DNA from: Burkholderiaceae bacterium
GTDB lineage: Bacteria > Pseudomonadota > Gammaproteobacteria > Burkholderiales > Burkholderiaceae_C
Assembly: GCA_017848435.1 (NCBI GenBank)
Contig: JAFEHU010000019.1
Coordinates: forward strand, 62,001 to 126,000
Length of the DNA stretch: 64,000 nt
Reading direction: 5' to 3'
The position numbers were made by a program, and so were the translations under genes. Under the pieces are notes generated by a model that did not search any database, was not told the origin of the DNA, and saw only the letters and a program-made list of their open reading frames with translations. Shown here one piece after another: positions 53,908 to 63,264 of this stretch. Position 1 is the first letter of the stretch. Each line of letters opens with the position of its first letter.

Positions 53908-56900
53908 ATGAACCGCATTCAACGCGCTGCGCGGCTGATTCCACCCCTTCGCTTCGGCCATGTGATTTGGCTGGGTGTGACGGGCGCCATTGCACTGTCA
54001 TTTGTGGCCTTCAGCCAGGTGACGCCGCCTGCAATTCCGGCCATCAACCTGTCACCGGAGCCCTTGTACGCCTCCGGCACCCGGGCCAAGCCGACCCTGT
54101 CTCTGGCGCTGTCCGTGGAATTTCCAACCGTTGGTGCGCAGTACGTCAACACGCCCAACACCAACACCGACAACAGCTACGCCCCGACCACGGAATACAT
54201 CGGCTACTTCGACGCCGAGAGTTGCTACAGCTATGTCAACGACGCAGACGCCAACCTGCGCCGCTTTGACCGCACAGGTGCAGCCACCGGCCGGACCTGT
54301 GACGGCACCGGCTTCAGTGGCAACTTCATGAACTGGGCCAGCAGTTCCGCCGTGGACGTGCTCCGCCTTGGTTTGACGGGGGGTGACCGGATCGTGGACA
54401 CCGCCAGCCTCACGGTGTTGCAGCGGGCTGTTTTGCCGGACGGTCGGTTCTACAACGACAACAACTTTCCATCCAAACGGCTCAGCGCTGCCTTGGTGAA
54501 TGGCGCGCTTCCCAGTTCGCTGCGGGGCACCTATACCGGGGATGTGTACGTTGCCAACTGCTTTAACCGCATCCATTTCGGCACAGCGGCCACAGGCAGT
54601 TGCGATTCACCCGGCAACAATTCCAACCTGGGTATTTCGGCTTCTCAAGCCGTTGGGCCGGTCACTTCGTTTACAAGTTTGCCCACAGGCTTCACCACAA
54701 GCTGTGCAACACGCGGACAAACCTGCAGCTTTTCCGGAACGCTGGAAGTCGCTTATGGGCGAGGCTCCAACTGGAAAGTCGCACCGGCCTACAACGGTGT
54801 GCAATGCAGCGAGAGCGTCTTCACGGGAGGCTCCACCAGCAGCAGTGCACTCTGCTATACAAGACCCTACACCGGCACGTGGACACCACCTGGCGCATCG
54901 AACGGAACGGCAATCCTGTCCAGAGATGGTTTTTTTTACTCCCGCGTCAAGGTGTGTGAAAGCAGCGGCAGCACGCTGCAAGACCCACGTACCGATTTTT
55001 GCCTGCGCTACCCGAATGGCAACTACAAGCCGGTGGGCAACCTTCAGAAATTCAGCGACCGCGTCAGGGTTGCGGCCTTCGGCTATTTGATTGACAACCA
55101 GCAGTCCCGCTATGGCGGGGTGTTGCGCGCACCCATGAAGTATGTGGGACCCAAAACGTTTGACGCCGACGGTGTTCTGTCGGCCGTGGCCAACCCCAAT
55201 CTCGAATGGAGCGAGAGCACGGGGGTGTTCGCCGTCAACCCTGACCTCGCGCTCGAGGGCAAAAGTGGTGTGGTGAATTACCTGAACCAGTTTGGACGCA
55301 CGGGCAGCGCCCAGGGCACCTACAAAACGTACGATCCGGTGGGTGAGCTGTACTACGAATCCCTTCGCTACATTCAGGGTTTATCGCCCACAGCGCAGGC
55401 CACTTCCGGATTGACCGACGACATGAAAGATGGGTTTCCCGTCTACACCACCTGGACAGACCCGCATGCTGTCGGGTCCAGTACAGGCGACTACTCGTGT
55501 TTGAAAAATAACATTTTGCTGATCGGCGACGTCAACACGCACAACGACAAGTCCATTCCCGGCAATACCACCCGGTTGACCGACTCGGAGTTCAGCCGGA
55601 CCGCCAATGCGGCCAACAACGAGCCTGACTTCACCGCCTGGACCAAGGTTGTTGACAGCTTTGAAACCAACAACGGCGTGAGCTACACCAATGGCCAGGG
55701 CACCTTCACCGCGAGAAACCCCAACCTCGCTACCACGGGCACCCTGAGAGGCCTGCAAACGCTGGACACGGGCGCCACCAAAGCCAGTTTTTACATGGCT
55801 GGCATGGCCTACTGGGCCAACACCAACGACATCCGGGGCACAGCGTGGAGCAACACGGCCAAGCGACGCCCCGGCATGCGCGCCACGACCTACGTGCTGG
55901 ATGTGAACGAGTTCGCCCAGCAAAGCGTGACGAGCGCACGGCGCAACAGCCAGTTCTTTTTGACGGCCAAGTACGGTGGTTTCAAAGACCGTTCCAACCG
56001 GGGCAGCCCTTTCCTGGCCGGCGACGGCACCACTGACAATTCCAACTGGGAAAAGCCCTCTGAACCCGGCGAAGCCCGAACCTACTTCCTTTCCAGCAGC
56101 GCGCGCGGCGTGCTGACCGCTCTGGACGGTATTTTTGCCACCATCGCCGCAGAAGGGAACAGCATTGCCGGTGGCGCCATTTCCACCCAGAGCTTGGCCA
56201 CCAACGCCGGGTACATCTACCAGGCACAGTTCGACTCGTCAGACTGGAGCGGGGATTTGATCTCCTACCCGATTTCGGCCAACTCATCGGGCGTCGTGAC
56301 CATCGGCGACATCGCATCGGCCCAGTGGCGCGCATCCACCAGGCTGGATGCCAAATCGCCAGACAGCCGTGCCATTTACGTAGGCCGGGTCACGCCGCAG
56401 TCTGGCAGCGCTGCCACGCCGTTTGTGTGGGGGTCGCTGGAAGCCGGCCTGACCACAGCGCTGAACAAAGCGTCGCCAAATGCCGTGGCAGACAACCTTG
56501 GGCAATCGCGGCTCAACTTCCTCCGAGGTGACCGGTCCTTGGAAGGCATTCCCTTCCGGCGTCGTGGCAGCGTTCTGGGCGACATCATCAACTCTGCTGT
56601 GGCCTACGCGGGCGAACCAACCGACCTCATCAGCGATGCGAGTTACAGCACCTTTGCCACAACCAACCGCAACCGGACCAAGGCGCTGTACGTCGGCTCA
56701 AACGATGGCATGCTGCATGCATTCAACGCGGCCAACGGCGACGAGCTGTTCGGCTACATCCCGAGCTGGCTGGGTTCGAAGCTGTCAGCGCTGACGTCGT
56801 CCACCTACAACGTCAGCGGCCACCAAAGCTATGTTGACGGCTCGCCCGAAGTGGCCGAGGCCAAGGTCGGCAGCGACTGGAAAACCGTTCTGGTGTCGGG

Positions 56901-58176
56901 CTCTGGCGGTGGTGGACAGGGCGTGTTTGCGCTGGACGTCACCAACCCTGCCGCATTCGATGCCAGCAAAGTGATGTGGGAGTTCTCGGACCGTGACGAC
57001 CCAGACCTGGGCAATGTCGTCGGAAAACTGCAAATCCTCAAATTCCGTACCAGTGCGCCCGGCACCACCCCGGCGTACAAGTGGTTTGCCGTGGTGCCCG
57101 GCGGTGTCAATAACTACGTCAATGACGGCAATTTCAGCACCACAGGCACCCCCACGTTGTTCATTCTGGACCTGAGCAAACCGGTAAACACCGCCTGGAG
57201 CCTGGGCAGCAATTACTTCAAGGTGTCGTTGCCATTGGTCAGTGCCACCAGCAGCACCACGGCATCGGGACTGACGAACTTCACCGCCACGGCGGGTCTG
57301 GCCGACGAGGTCGAATACGTCTATGCCGGGGACCTGTATGGCAACCTCTGGAAGCTGGATTTTTCCCTGCATGGCACGGCAGAATGGAACTTCAATGAGT
57401 TGAATGGTCGCACCACGCGCCCCCTGTACATCGCCAGGGACAGCCTGTCCCGAACCCAGCCCATATCGGTCCAGCCCAAGGTTGTCAGAGCCCCCAACAA
57501 CGCATCGATCGTCTTGTTCGGCACTGGGCGCTACTTCGAGCCTGCCGACAACGTCGTCAGTTCGTCGACCCAAACGCAAAGCTTCTACGCCATTTTCGAC
57601 AACAACAGCACCACACCCGACACCAGTGGTGGCCTGAGCGTGATCAGCGGACGACCCCGCCTGCAAGCGGGTACGGCGTCGTCCAGTACCGTGACCATTC
57701 CAGCATTTGTGTATGGTCGACCGTTGACCAACGCCGATGTGACACAGCGCTCGGGCTGGTACTTTGACTTCCCGCGCTCCGGAGAACGCCTGATCAGCAA
57801 TCTGGCCTTGTTTGGCAGCTCGGTGCTGTTTGGCAGCGTTGTCCCGCCCGAAGCACAGGCGGGCTCGTGTGGCACCGGCAGTGGCAACCAGTACAACGTC
57901 AGCATCGCCACCGGCAACGGCAACCTGCAGTCTTCCGAGATCGGCATCCTGGGCGAGCCACTGGTTTTTGAACTGGCTGCGTCGTTGTCTGGTGTTGACA
58001 GCACAGGGCGTCGGGTCAGAACGGAAAGGGCGGTGGCTGTTTTCCAGGGTTCTGGCGACGGCACGGGCGGCGCTGGCCTGAAAGCGCTGTCGGGTCAAAT
58101 CACCAACACGGCGCAGGTGGGGCGGCTCAGCTGGCGACAAATTAGCAACTACCAGGAATTGAAGAACGCACCATGA
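53908..58176 (+). CDS. pilY1: Type IV pilus tip protein PilY1
   Basis: 1422 residues, secreted adhesin/sensor at the pilus tip. A basic N-terminus and hydrophobic signal (LGVTGAIALSFVAFSQV) precede an unusual N-terminal half without an obvious von Willebrand A domain. The C-terminal half is the PilY1/PilC beta-propeller (DGMLHAFNAANGDELFGYIPS, GSGGGGQGVFALDVTNP, YAGDLYGNLWKLDFS). A T8 tract lies at 54930-54937. Five bases after pilX; its stop overlaps the pilE start. Confidence 0.92.
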   Translation: MNRIQRAARLIPPLRFGHVIWLGVTGAIALSFVAFSQVTPPAIPAINLSPEPLYASGTRAKPTLSLALSVEFPTVGAQYVNTPNTNTDNSYAPTTEYIGYFDAESCYSYVNDADANLRRFDRTGAATGRTCDGTGFSGNFMNWASSSAVDVLRLGLTGGDRIVDTASLTVLQRAVLPDGRFYNDNNFPSKRLSAALVNGALPSSLRGTYTGDVYVANCFNRIHFGTAATGSCDSPGNNSNLGISASQAVGPVTSFTSLPTGFTTSCATRGQTCSFSGTLEVAYGRGSNWKVAPAYNGVQCSESVFTGGSTSSSALCYTRPYTGTWTPPGASNGTAILSRDGFFYSRVKVCESSGSTLQDPRTDFCLRYPNGNYKPVGNLQKFSDRVRVAAFGYLIDNQQSRYGGVLRAPMKYVGPKTFDADGVLSAVANPNLEWSESTGVFAVNPDLALEGKSGVVNYLNQFGRTGSAQGTYKTYDPVGELYYESLRYIQGLSPTAQATSGLTDDMKDGFPVYTTWTDPHAVGSSTGDYSCLKNNILLIGDVNTHNDKSIPGNTTRLTDSEFSRTANAANNEPDFTAWTKVVDSFETNNGVSYTNGQGTFTARNPNLATTGTLRGLQTLDTGATKASFYMAGMAYWANTNDIRGTAWSNTAKRRPGMRATTYVLDVNEFAQQSVTSARRNSQFFLTAKYGGFKDRSNRGSPFLAGDGTTDNSNWEKPSEPGEARTYFLSSSARGVLTALDGIFATIAAEGNSIAGGAISTQSLATNAGYIYQAQFDSSDWSGDLISYPISANSSGVVTIGDIASAQWRASTRLDAKSPDSRAIYVGRVTPQSGSAATPFVWGSLEAGLTTALNKASPNAVADNLGQSRLNFLRGDRSLEGIPFRRRGSVLGDIINSAVAYAGEPTDLISDASYSTFATTNRNRTKALYVGSNDGMLHAFNAANGDELFGYIPSWLGSKLSALTSSTYNVSGHQSYVDGSPEVAEAKVGSDWKTVLVSGSGGGGQGVFALDVTNPAAFDASKVMWEFSDRDDPDLGNVVGKLQILKFRTSAPGTTPAYKWFAVVPGGVNNYVNDGNFSTTGTPTLFILDLSKPVNTAWSLGSNYFKVSLPLVSATSSTTASGLTNFTATAGLADEVEYVYAGDLYGNLWKLDFSLHGTAEWNFNELNGRTTRPLYIARDSLSRTQPISVQPKVVRAPNNASIVLFGTGRYFEPADNVVSSSTQTQSFYAIFDNNSTTPDTSGGLSVISGRPRLQAGTASSSTVTIPAFVYGRPLTNADVTQRSGWYFDFPRSGERLISNLALFGSSVLFGSVVPPEAQAGSCGTGSGNQYNVSIATGNGNLQSSEIGILGEPLVFELAASLSGVDSTGRRVRTERAVAVFQGSGDGTGGAGLKALSGQITNTAQVGRLSWRQISNYQELKNAP

Positions 58177-58700
58177 AACAACCCCGCCCAAAAGGCTTTA
58201 CCCTGATTGAAGTGATGATCGCGGTGGCCATCATTGCCATCCTGGCAGCTGTGGCCTACCCGTCTTACCGTGATTCGGTCATCAAAGGCAAACGTGCCGA
58301 AGGTCGAACCGCGCTGAGCGAATTGCTGCTGCAGCAGGAGCGGTACAACACACAAAGAAATTGCTACCTCGGATTCACCACATCTGCGACCGGGGTCGCC
58401 ACGCCCACAGCGCCCTCGCCATCAACCGCCTGCGGTGGCGTCACGGCGCCGTCAGTGCCATTCAAAACTTTTTCGGGCAGCAGTCTGGCAACCTCCGCCT
58501 ACCTGCTGTCGGCAGACCTGTGTCCCGCTGCCACAGGGGTGGCCGGGGCGACGTTGTCCATTGCAGAGTGCGTTCGGTTGGTGGCGACTCCCCGTGGCAG
58601 CCACGTTGACCCAGACGCAGGCGAGTTGCGCGTGACCACGACTGGCACCCGGGACTGCACGGGGACCAAAGCCTCGGTGTCCCGGTTGTGCTGGCAATGA
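58173..58700 (+). CDS. pilE: Type IV pilin PilE
   Basis: 175 residues with leader KG|FTLIEVMIAVAIIAILAAVAYPSY, Glu at +5. C-terminal region carries several cysteines for the disulphide-closed D-region. It is a minor pilin of the pilVWXY1E cluster, or a PilE-like subunit; the major pilin gene is elsewhere. The stop overlaps the next gene start. Confidence 0.9.
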   Translation: MKQPRPKGFTLIEVMIAVAIIAILAAVAYPSYRDSVIKGKRAEGRTALSELLLQQERYNTQRNCYLGFTTSATGVATPTAPSPSTACGGVTAPSVPFKTFSGSSLATSAYLLSADLCPAATGVAGATLSIAECVRLVATPRGSHVDPDAGELRVTTTGTRDCTGTKASVSRLCWQ

Positions 58701-59281
58701 CAACCCCCACGCCAAAGTACCGCGCGAGCGGCTTCACCCTCATCGAGTTGATGGTGACGGTGGCTTTGGCCGCCATCCTGGCCTATGTGGCCATTCCGAA
58801 CCTCAGCGCCTTTGTTCGGAATGCCGAACTGACCTCTGCCACCAATGCGTTGGTGGCGGCCATGGGTACGGCGCGCTCCGAAGCCCTGAAACTCAACTAC
58901 AACGCGGTGGTGGTCCCAGCCAGCGGCAACAGTTGGGAAAGCGGTTGGATCGTCTTTGTAGACAAAAACTTCAACAACACTTTCGACCCGGCCACAGAAT
59001 CGGTTATTTCCCGGCAGGCGGCCTTGCCGGCGTACTTCACAATCACTGCGTTGCCCGCCAGCAGCACGCCTTACGTGCTTTTCAATGCTTCCGGTTACTC
59101 CCAAAACTCGACCGGGGGCTTTGGCGCCAGCAACTTCACCATTGCACGCAACGACCTGCCTGCGGGCAGCAAGGAATTGCTCGAACAAACGCGCCGCACC
59201 ATCATTGCGTCAACCGGCAGGGTTCGCACATGCAAACCCACATCGACCACCGACGCCAACTGCCCCTCCTCTGGCAGTTAA
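58697..59281 (+). CDS. fimT: Type IV minor pseudopilin, FimT/GspH family
   Basis: 194 residues; leader SG|FTLIELMVTVALAAILAYVAIPNL. The GspH/FimT domain includes RSEALKLNYNAVVVP and SGWIVFVDKN. Last gene of the pilus operon, overlapping pilE by four bases. FimT proteins in other bacteria can bind DNA for uptake; no direct evidence here. Confidence 0.88.
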   Translation: MTTPTPKYRASGFTLIELMVTVALAAILAYVAIPNLSAFVRNAELTSATNALVAAMGTARSEALKLNYNAVVVPASGNSWESGWIVFVDKNFNNTFDPATESVISRQAALPAYFTITALPASSTPYVLFNASGYSQNSTGGFGASNFTIARNDLPAGSKELLEQTRRTIIASTGRVRTCKPTSTTDANCPSSGS

Positions 59282-59311
59282 TCCACAGTGGCTCTCTTGG
59301 CATCGTGCTCC

Positions 59312-60424
59312 ATGAAAACACACCCTTGGTCTGACGCGCTGGCCTTGGCGACCTTGGCCACAGGCCTTTCCGAACCGAATCCCCGCGTCGGTTGCGTGGT
59401 CACCGACCCAGAGGGGCGTGTACTGGGCCAAGGCCACACGCAACAAGCCGGCGGCCCGCACGCCGAAGTCATGGCCTTGCGCGATGCCCAGGCCAACGGG
59501 CATGCAACCCGTGGTGCAACCGCCTGGGTCACGTTGGAGCCCTGTTGTCATTTTGGACGAACCCCCCCTTGCACAGACGCGCTGCTGGCCGCAGGCATTG
59601 CCCGTGTGCATGTGGCGGGCCTGGACCCCAACCCCCTGGTGGCGGGGCAAGGGGCAGCGGCGTTGCGTGCCGCCGGCGTGGCCGTGGAGGTGCTGCCAGA
59701 AACCCATGAAGCGGCGATGGCGGCGCGTGAACTGAACATCGGTTTTCTCTCACGCATGGCGCGCGGGCGGCCATGGGTTCGGATGAAAATTGCCGCTTCG
59801 CTGGATGGCAAGACCGCGCTGAACAACGGCAGCAGCCAATGGATCACCTCGGAAGCCGCACGGCAGGACGGCCATGCGTGGCGTGCCCGCGCGTCTGCGG
59901 TGCTCACAGGCATCGGTACCGTGCTGGAAGACGACCCACAGCTCAATGTGCGGGGCATCGCCGTCACGCGCCAGCCGACGGTGGTGGTGGTGGACAGCCG
60001 GGTCGAAACACCGGTGGACGCCCGTGTTTTCATGCCAAACCGCGCAGTCTGGCTTTACAACGCACAGCCGGATGGCCCGAAGCATGCCGCACTGGCTGCG
60101 CGGGGGGCCACGCTGCACTGCCTGCCCGATGCCCAGGGCAAGGTGGACCTGGCCGCGATGCTGGCCGACCTGGCCCAGCGCGGGGTGAACGAGTTGCACG
60201 TGGAGGCCGGGCACAAACTCAATGGCTCACTGATCCGCGCCGGCCTGGTGGACGAGTTTCTGGTCTACCTCGCGCCCTCGCTGCTGGGGCAGGCGCGCGA
60301 CATGGCCCAGTTTGGCCCGCTGACCGCGCTTTCCGAGGCGATGGCGCTGGAATTCACGTCGGTTGACCGGGTCGGGCCCGACCTGCGCATCATTGCCCGG
60401 CCACCAGGGCAGGACAAGTTTTAA
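59312..60424 (+). CDS. ribD: Bifunctional riboflavin deaminase-reductase RibD
   Basis: 370 residues from MKTHPWSDALALA; GTG 59288 is a less likely start. The N-terminal deaminase has zinc ligands HAEVMAL and PCCHFGRTPPC; the C-terminal reductase begins with WVRMKIAASLDGKTA and contains SVLTGIGTV-like and LHVEAGHKLNGSLI motifs. It converts 2,5-diamino-6-ribosylamino-pyrimidinone 5'-phosphate in two steps. No FMN riboswitch was seen upstream. Confidence 0.95.
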   Translation: MKTHPWSDALALATLATGLSEPNPRVGCVVTDPEGRVLGQGHTQQAGGPHAEVMALRDAQANGHATRGATAWVTLEPCCHFGRTPPCTDALLAAGIARVHVAGLDPNPLVAGQGAAALRAAGVAVEVLPETHEAAMAARELNIGFLSRMARGRPWVRMKIAASLDGKTALNNGSSQWITSEAARQDGHAWRARASAVLTGIGTVLEDDPQLNVRGIAVTRQPTVVVVDSRVETPVDARVFMPNRAVWLYNAQPDGPKHAALAARGATLHCLPDAQGKVDLAAMLADLAQRGVNELHVEAGHKLNGSLIRAGLVDEFLVYLAPSLLGQARDMAQFGPLTALSEAMALEFTSVDRVGPDLRIIARPPGQDKF

Positions 60425-60467
60425 GCCACCGCCCGGAAGTCGCGCCGTTTCCCTGCGAAAATACGGC

Positions 60468-61109
60468 ATGTTCACCGGAATCATCACCGGCGTGGGGCGC
60501 ATCGTCGCCGTGCACGACCTGGGAAGCTCTTTAACCTACGGCAAGCGGCTGGCCATTGCCACGCCCGCTGGCTACCTGGACGACGTGGGGCTGGGCGACA
60601 GCATCGCCCTCAACGGTGCCTGCATGACGGTGGTGGCCATTGACCTGCCGCAGAACCAGTTCCAGATCGACATTTCTGCCGAATCGCTCGCCAAAACCAC
60701 CGGGCTGGCCGAATCCAGCACCGTCAACCTCGAAAAAGCCCTGCGTGCGAACGACCGCCTGGGTGGCCACATCGTGTCGGGCCATGTGGACGGCGTTGGG
60801 CTTGTCAGCCATTTTGCCGAGGTCGGTGAAAGCTGGGAACTGCGGATCGAAGCGCCCAGAGACCTGGCAAAGTACCTGGCATTCAAAGGTTCTGTGGTGG
60901 TGAACGGCGTCAGCCTGACCGTCAACCGCGTGACCGACACCCCCCACCACACCGAGATCAGCATCAACCTGATCCCCCACACCGTCCAGAACACCGCGCT
61001 GCAGCACCTCGCCGCTGGCTCACGGGTCAACCTTGAAATTGACCTGATCGCGCGCTACGTGGAACGCATGCTCAGCGGCGTGAACACCGCTTTTCAGGAT
61101 TTGACATGA
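60468..61109 (+). CDS. ribE: Riboflavin synthase alpha chain
   Basis: 213 residues with two tandem lumazine-binding repeats; N-terminal [12 protein letters not shown], mid-repeat [11 protein letters not shown] and [10 protein letters not shown]. Dismutates two 6,7-dimethyl-8-ribityllumazine molecules. 44 bases after ribD, and its stop overlaps the ribBX start. Confidence 0.96.
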   Translation: MFTGIITGVGRIVAVHDLGSSLTYGKRLAIATPAGYLDDVGLGDSIALNGACMTVVAIDLPQNQFQIDISAESLAKTTGLAESSTVNLEKALRANDRLGGHIVSGHVDGVGLVSHFAEVGESWELRIEAPRDLAKYLAFKGSVVVNGVSLTVNRVTDTPHHTEISINLIPHTVQNTALQHLAAGSRVNLEIDLIARYVERMLSGVNTAFQDLT

Positions 61110-62233
61110 CCGCCCCTGCCACCACCCCATTCCACGCCAACATTTCCCCGGTCGAAGACATCGTGGCCGAGATGCGGGCTGGCCGCATGGTGATTCTGGT
61201 CGACGAAGAAGACCGCGAGAACGAAGGCGACCTGGTGCTGGCAGCCGACCATGTGACACCGGAAGCGGTGAATTTCATGGCGCGTTTTGGCCGCGGGCTG
61301 ATCTGCCTCACCCTGACGCGCGAGCGCTGCGAACGGCTGCAACTGCCGCCCATGGTGTCGCGCAACGGCACCCGGCATGGCACCGCATTCACCGTGTCGA
61401 TTGAAGCGGCTGTGGGCGTGACCACCGGCATCTCTGCCGCCGACCGGGCTCGCACGGTGCAGGCGGCCGTGGCCAAAAACGCCTTGGCCAACGACCTGGT
61501 CCAGCCCGGCCACATTTTTCCCCTGCAGGCGGTTGACGGCGGTGTGTTGATGCGCGCCGGCCACACCGAGGCCGGCTGCGACCTCGCTGCCATGGCCGGC
61601 TGCTCCCCCGCCGCCGTGATCTGCGAGATCATGAAAGACGACGGCACCATGGCCCGCTTGCCTGACCTGGCGGTGTTCGCGGCCGAACATGGTTTGAAGA
61701 TTGGCACCATCGCCGACCTGATCCAGCACCGCAGCCGCAACGAGTCCCTGGTCGCCAAGGTCGGCAGCCGCAGCATCCAGACCGCCTTTGGCGAGTTCAC
61801 CGCCCACGCCTTCACCGACACCACCAGCGGCGGCGTGCACCTGGCCTTGGTCAAAGGCGCCTGGCAGCCTGAAGACACCGTGCTGGCACGGGTGCATGAG
61901 CCGCTGTCGGTGCTGGACGCGCTGGAAATCAACCGCCCAATGCACTCCTGGAGCCTGGATGCCAGCCTGAAACACATCGCAGGTGTTGGCCAGGGCGTGG
62001 TCGTGTTGCTCAACTGCGGCGAAAGCGCCGCCCAGTTGATCACCCAGTTTGAAGGCCGCGCCCGCGCCAGCCAGGCGCCCGAGCGCGGCCCGGTGGACCT
62101 GCGCACCTACGGCGTCGGCGCCCAGATCCTGCGCGAGTGCGGCGCTTACAAGCTGACGCTGATGGGCACCCCGCGCCGCATGCCGAGCATGGTGGGCTAC
62201 GGCCTCGAAATCACCGGCTACCTGGCCGCCTGA
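61106..62233 (+). CDS. ribBX: DHBP synthase with degenerate GTP cyclohydrolase II domain (RibBX)
   Basis: 375 residues. Residues about 8-205 are a normal 3,4-dihydroxy-2-butanone-4-phosphate synthase ([42 protein letters not shown]). The C-terminal GCH-II-like domain keeps the fold (VLARVH..., [11 protein letters not shown]) but lacks the zinc-binding C-x10-C-x-C; the segment reads [14 protein letters not shown] where active enzymes have SECLTGDVFGSLRCDCG. It should not have cyclohydrolase activity, so a separate ribA is expected elsewhere. Confidence 0.92.
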   Translation: MTAPATTPFHANISPVEDIVAEMRAGRMVILVDEEDRENEGDLVLAADHVTPEAVNFMARFGRGLICLTLTRERCERLQLPPMVSRNGTRHGTAFTVSIEAAVGVTTGISAADRARTVQAAVAKNALANDLVQPGHIFPLQAVDGGVLMRAGHTEAGCDLAAMAGCSPAAVICEIMKDDGTMARLPDLAVFAAEHGLKIGTIADLIQHRSRNESLVAKVGSRSIQTAFGEFTAHAFTDTTSGGVHLALVKGAWQPEDTVLARVHEPLSVLDALEINRPMHSWSLDASLKHIAGVGQGVVVLLNCGESAAQLITQFEGRARASQAPERGPVDLRTYGVGAQILRECGAYKLTLMGTPRRMPSMVGYGLEITGYLAA

Positions 62234-62266
62234 CCCCCCCTCCTACCGACCGCAACAAGGACCCCC

Positions 62267-62731
62267 ATGTTTGGCGCAGACAAAGGCACCCCCGCCCTGA
62301 CCGATGGCAAAAAACTCTACATCGGCATCGTGCAGGCACGCTTCAACGAAGGCATCACCGAGGCTCTGGCCAAAGCCTGCCTGGACGAGCTGGTGGCCCT
62401 GGGTGTTTCGCCCAAGCACATCGACCATGTGCGCGTTCCGGGCGCACTGGAAGTGCCCCTGGCGCTGCAGGCCATGGCTGAGCTGAACCGCTACGACGCC
62501 CTGGTGGCGCTGGGCTGCATCGTGCGCGGTGAGACCTACCACTTTGAGCTGGTGGCCAACGAGTCCGGCGCCGGCGTCACACGCATTGCGCTGGACTACC
62601 AGATCCCGATTGCCAACGCCATCCTGACCACTGAAAACATGGCGCAGGCCATTGCCCGGCAAACCGACAAGGGCCGCGACGCGGCCCGCGTGGCGGTGGA
62701 AATGGCCAACCTGCTCACCGAGATCGCATGA
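62267..62731 (+). CDS. ribH: 6,7-dimethyl-8-ribityllumazine synthase
   Basis: 154 residues; [21 protein letters not shown] and catalytic His region are typical. Forms lumazine from the ribityl-pyrimidine and DHBP. Its stop overlaps the nusB start. Confidence 0.95.
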   Translation: MFGADKGTPALTDGKKLYIGIVQARFNEGITEALAKACLDELVALGVSPKHIDHVRVPGALEVPLALQAMAELNRYDALVALGCIVRGETYHFELVANESGAGVTRIALDYQIPIANAILTTENMAQAIARQTDKGRDAARVAVEMANLLTEIA

Positions 62732-63264
62732 CCTTGACCAAACCCGACACCCGGCCACCGCGCCAGCCCCGCACCGGCCTGACCAGCACCGGCGTTCGCA
62801 AAGCGGCTTCCAAATCCGCGCGCAGCCGCTCGCGCGAGTTCGCTGTGCAGGCGCTGTACCAGTACCTGGTGGGCCGCAACGACGCCGACGCGATCGACCG
62901 GTTCACCCGCGACCTCGCAGGCTTCAACAAAGCCGATTCGGCACATTACGACGCCCTGCTCCACGGCTGTATTGAGGAGGCCACCGCGTTGGATGCCCTG
63001 GTGGTCCCGCTGCTGGACCGCAAGCTCGGCGAAATTTCGCCGGTGGAACACAGCATTTTGTGGATCGGCACTTACGAGTTCAAGCATTGCCTGGACGTGC
63101 CCTGGCGCGTGGTCATCAACGAGTGCATCGAGTTGGCCAAGGCCTTTGGCGGGACCGACGGGCACAAGTACGTCAACGGCGTGCTGAACCAGCTCGCGTC
63201 CACCCTGCGGGCCTCCGAGGTAGCGGCTGACGGTGGCCACAAGCCCGCCTCCAACGCGGAATGA
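62728..63264 (+). CDS. nusB: Transcription antitermination factor NusB
   Basis: 178 residues, with an N-terminal extension of about 30 basic residues before [15 protein letters not shown]. The C-terminal core has [30 protein letters not shown] and [11 protein letters not shown]. Binds boxA with NusE during rRNA transcription. Stop overlaps the following aminotransferase start by four bases. Confidence 0.95.
   Translation: MTLTKPDTRPPRQPRTGLTSTGVRKAASKSARSRSREFAVQALYQYLVGRNDADAIDRFTRDLAGFNKADSAHYDALLHGCIEEATALDALVVPLLDRKLGEISPVEHSILWIGTYEFKHCLDVPWRVVINECIELAKAFGGTDGHKYVNGVLNQLASTLRASEVAADGGHKPASNAE

Noticed and set aside
59282-59311. FMN riboswitch before ribD
   Set aside because: The space after fimT is only 30 bases and shows no RFN-element sequence.
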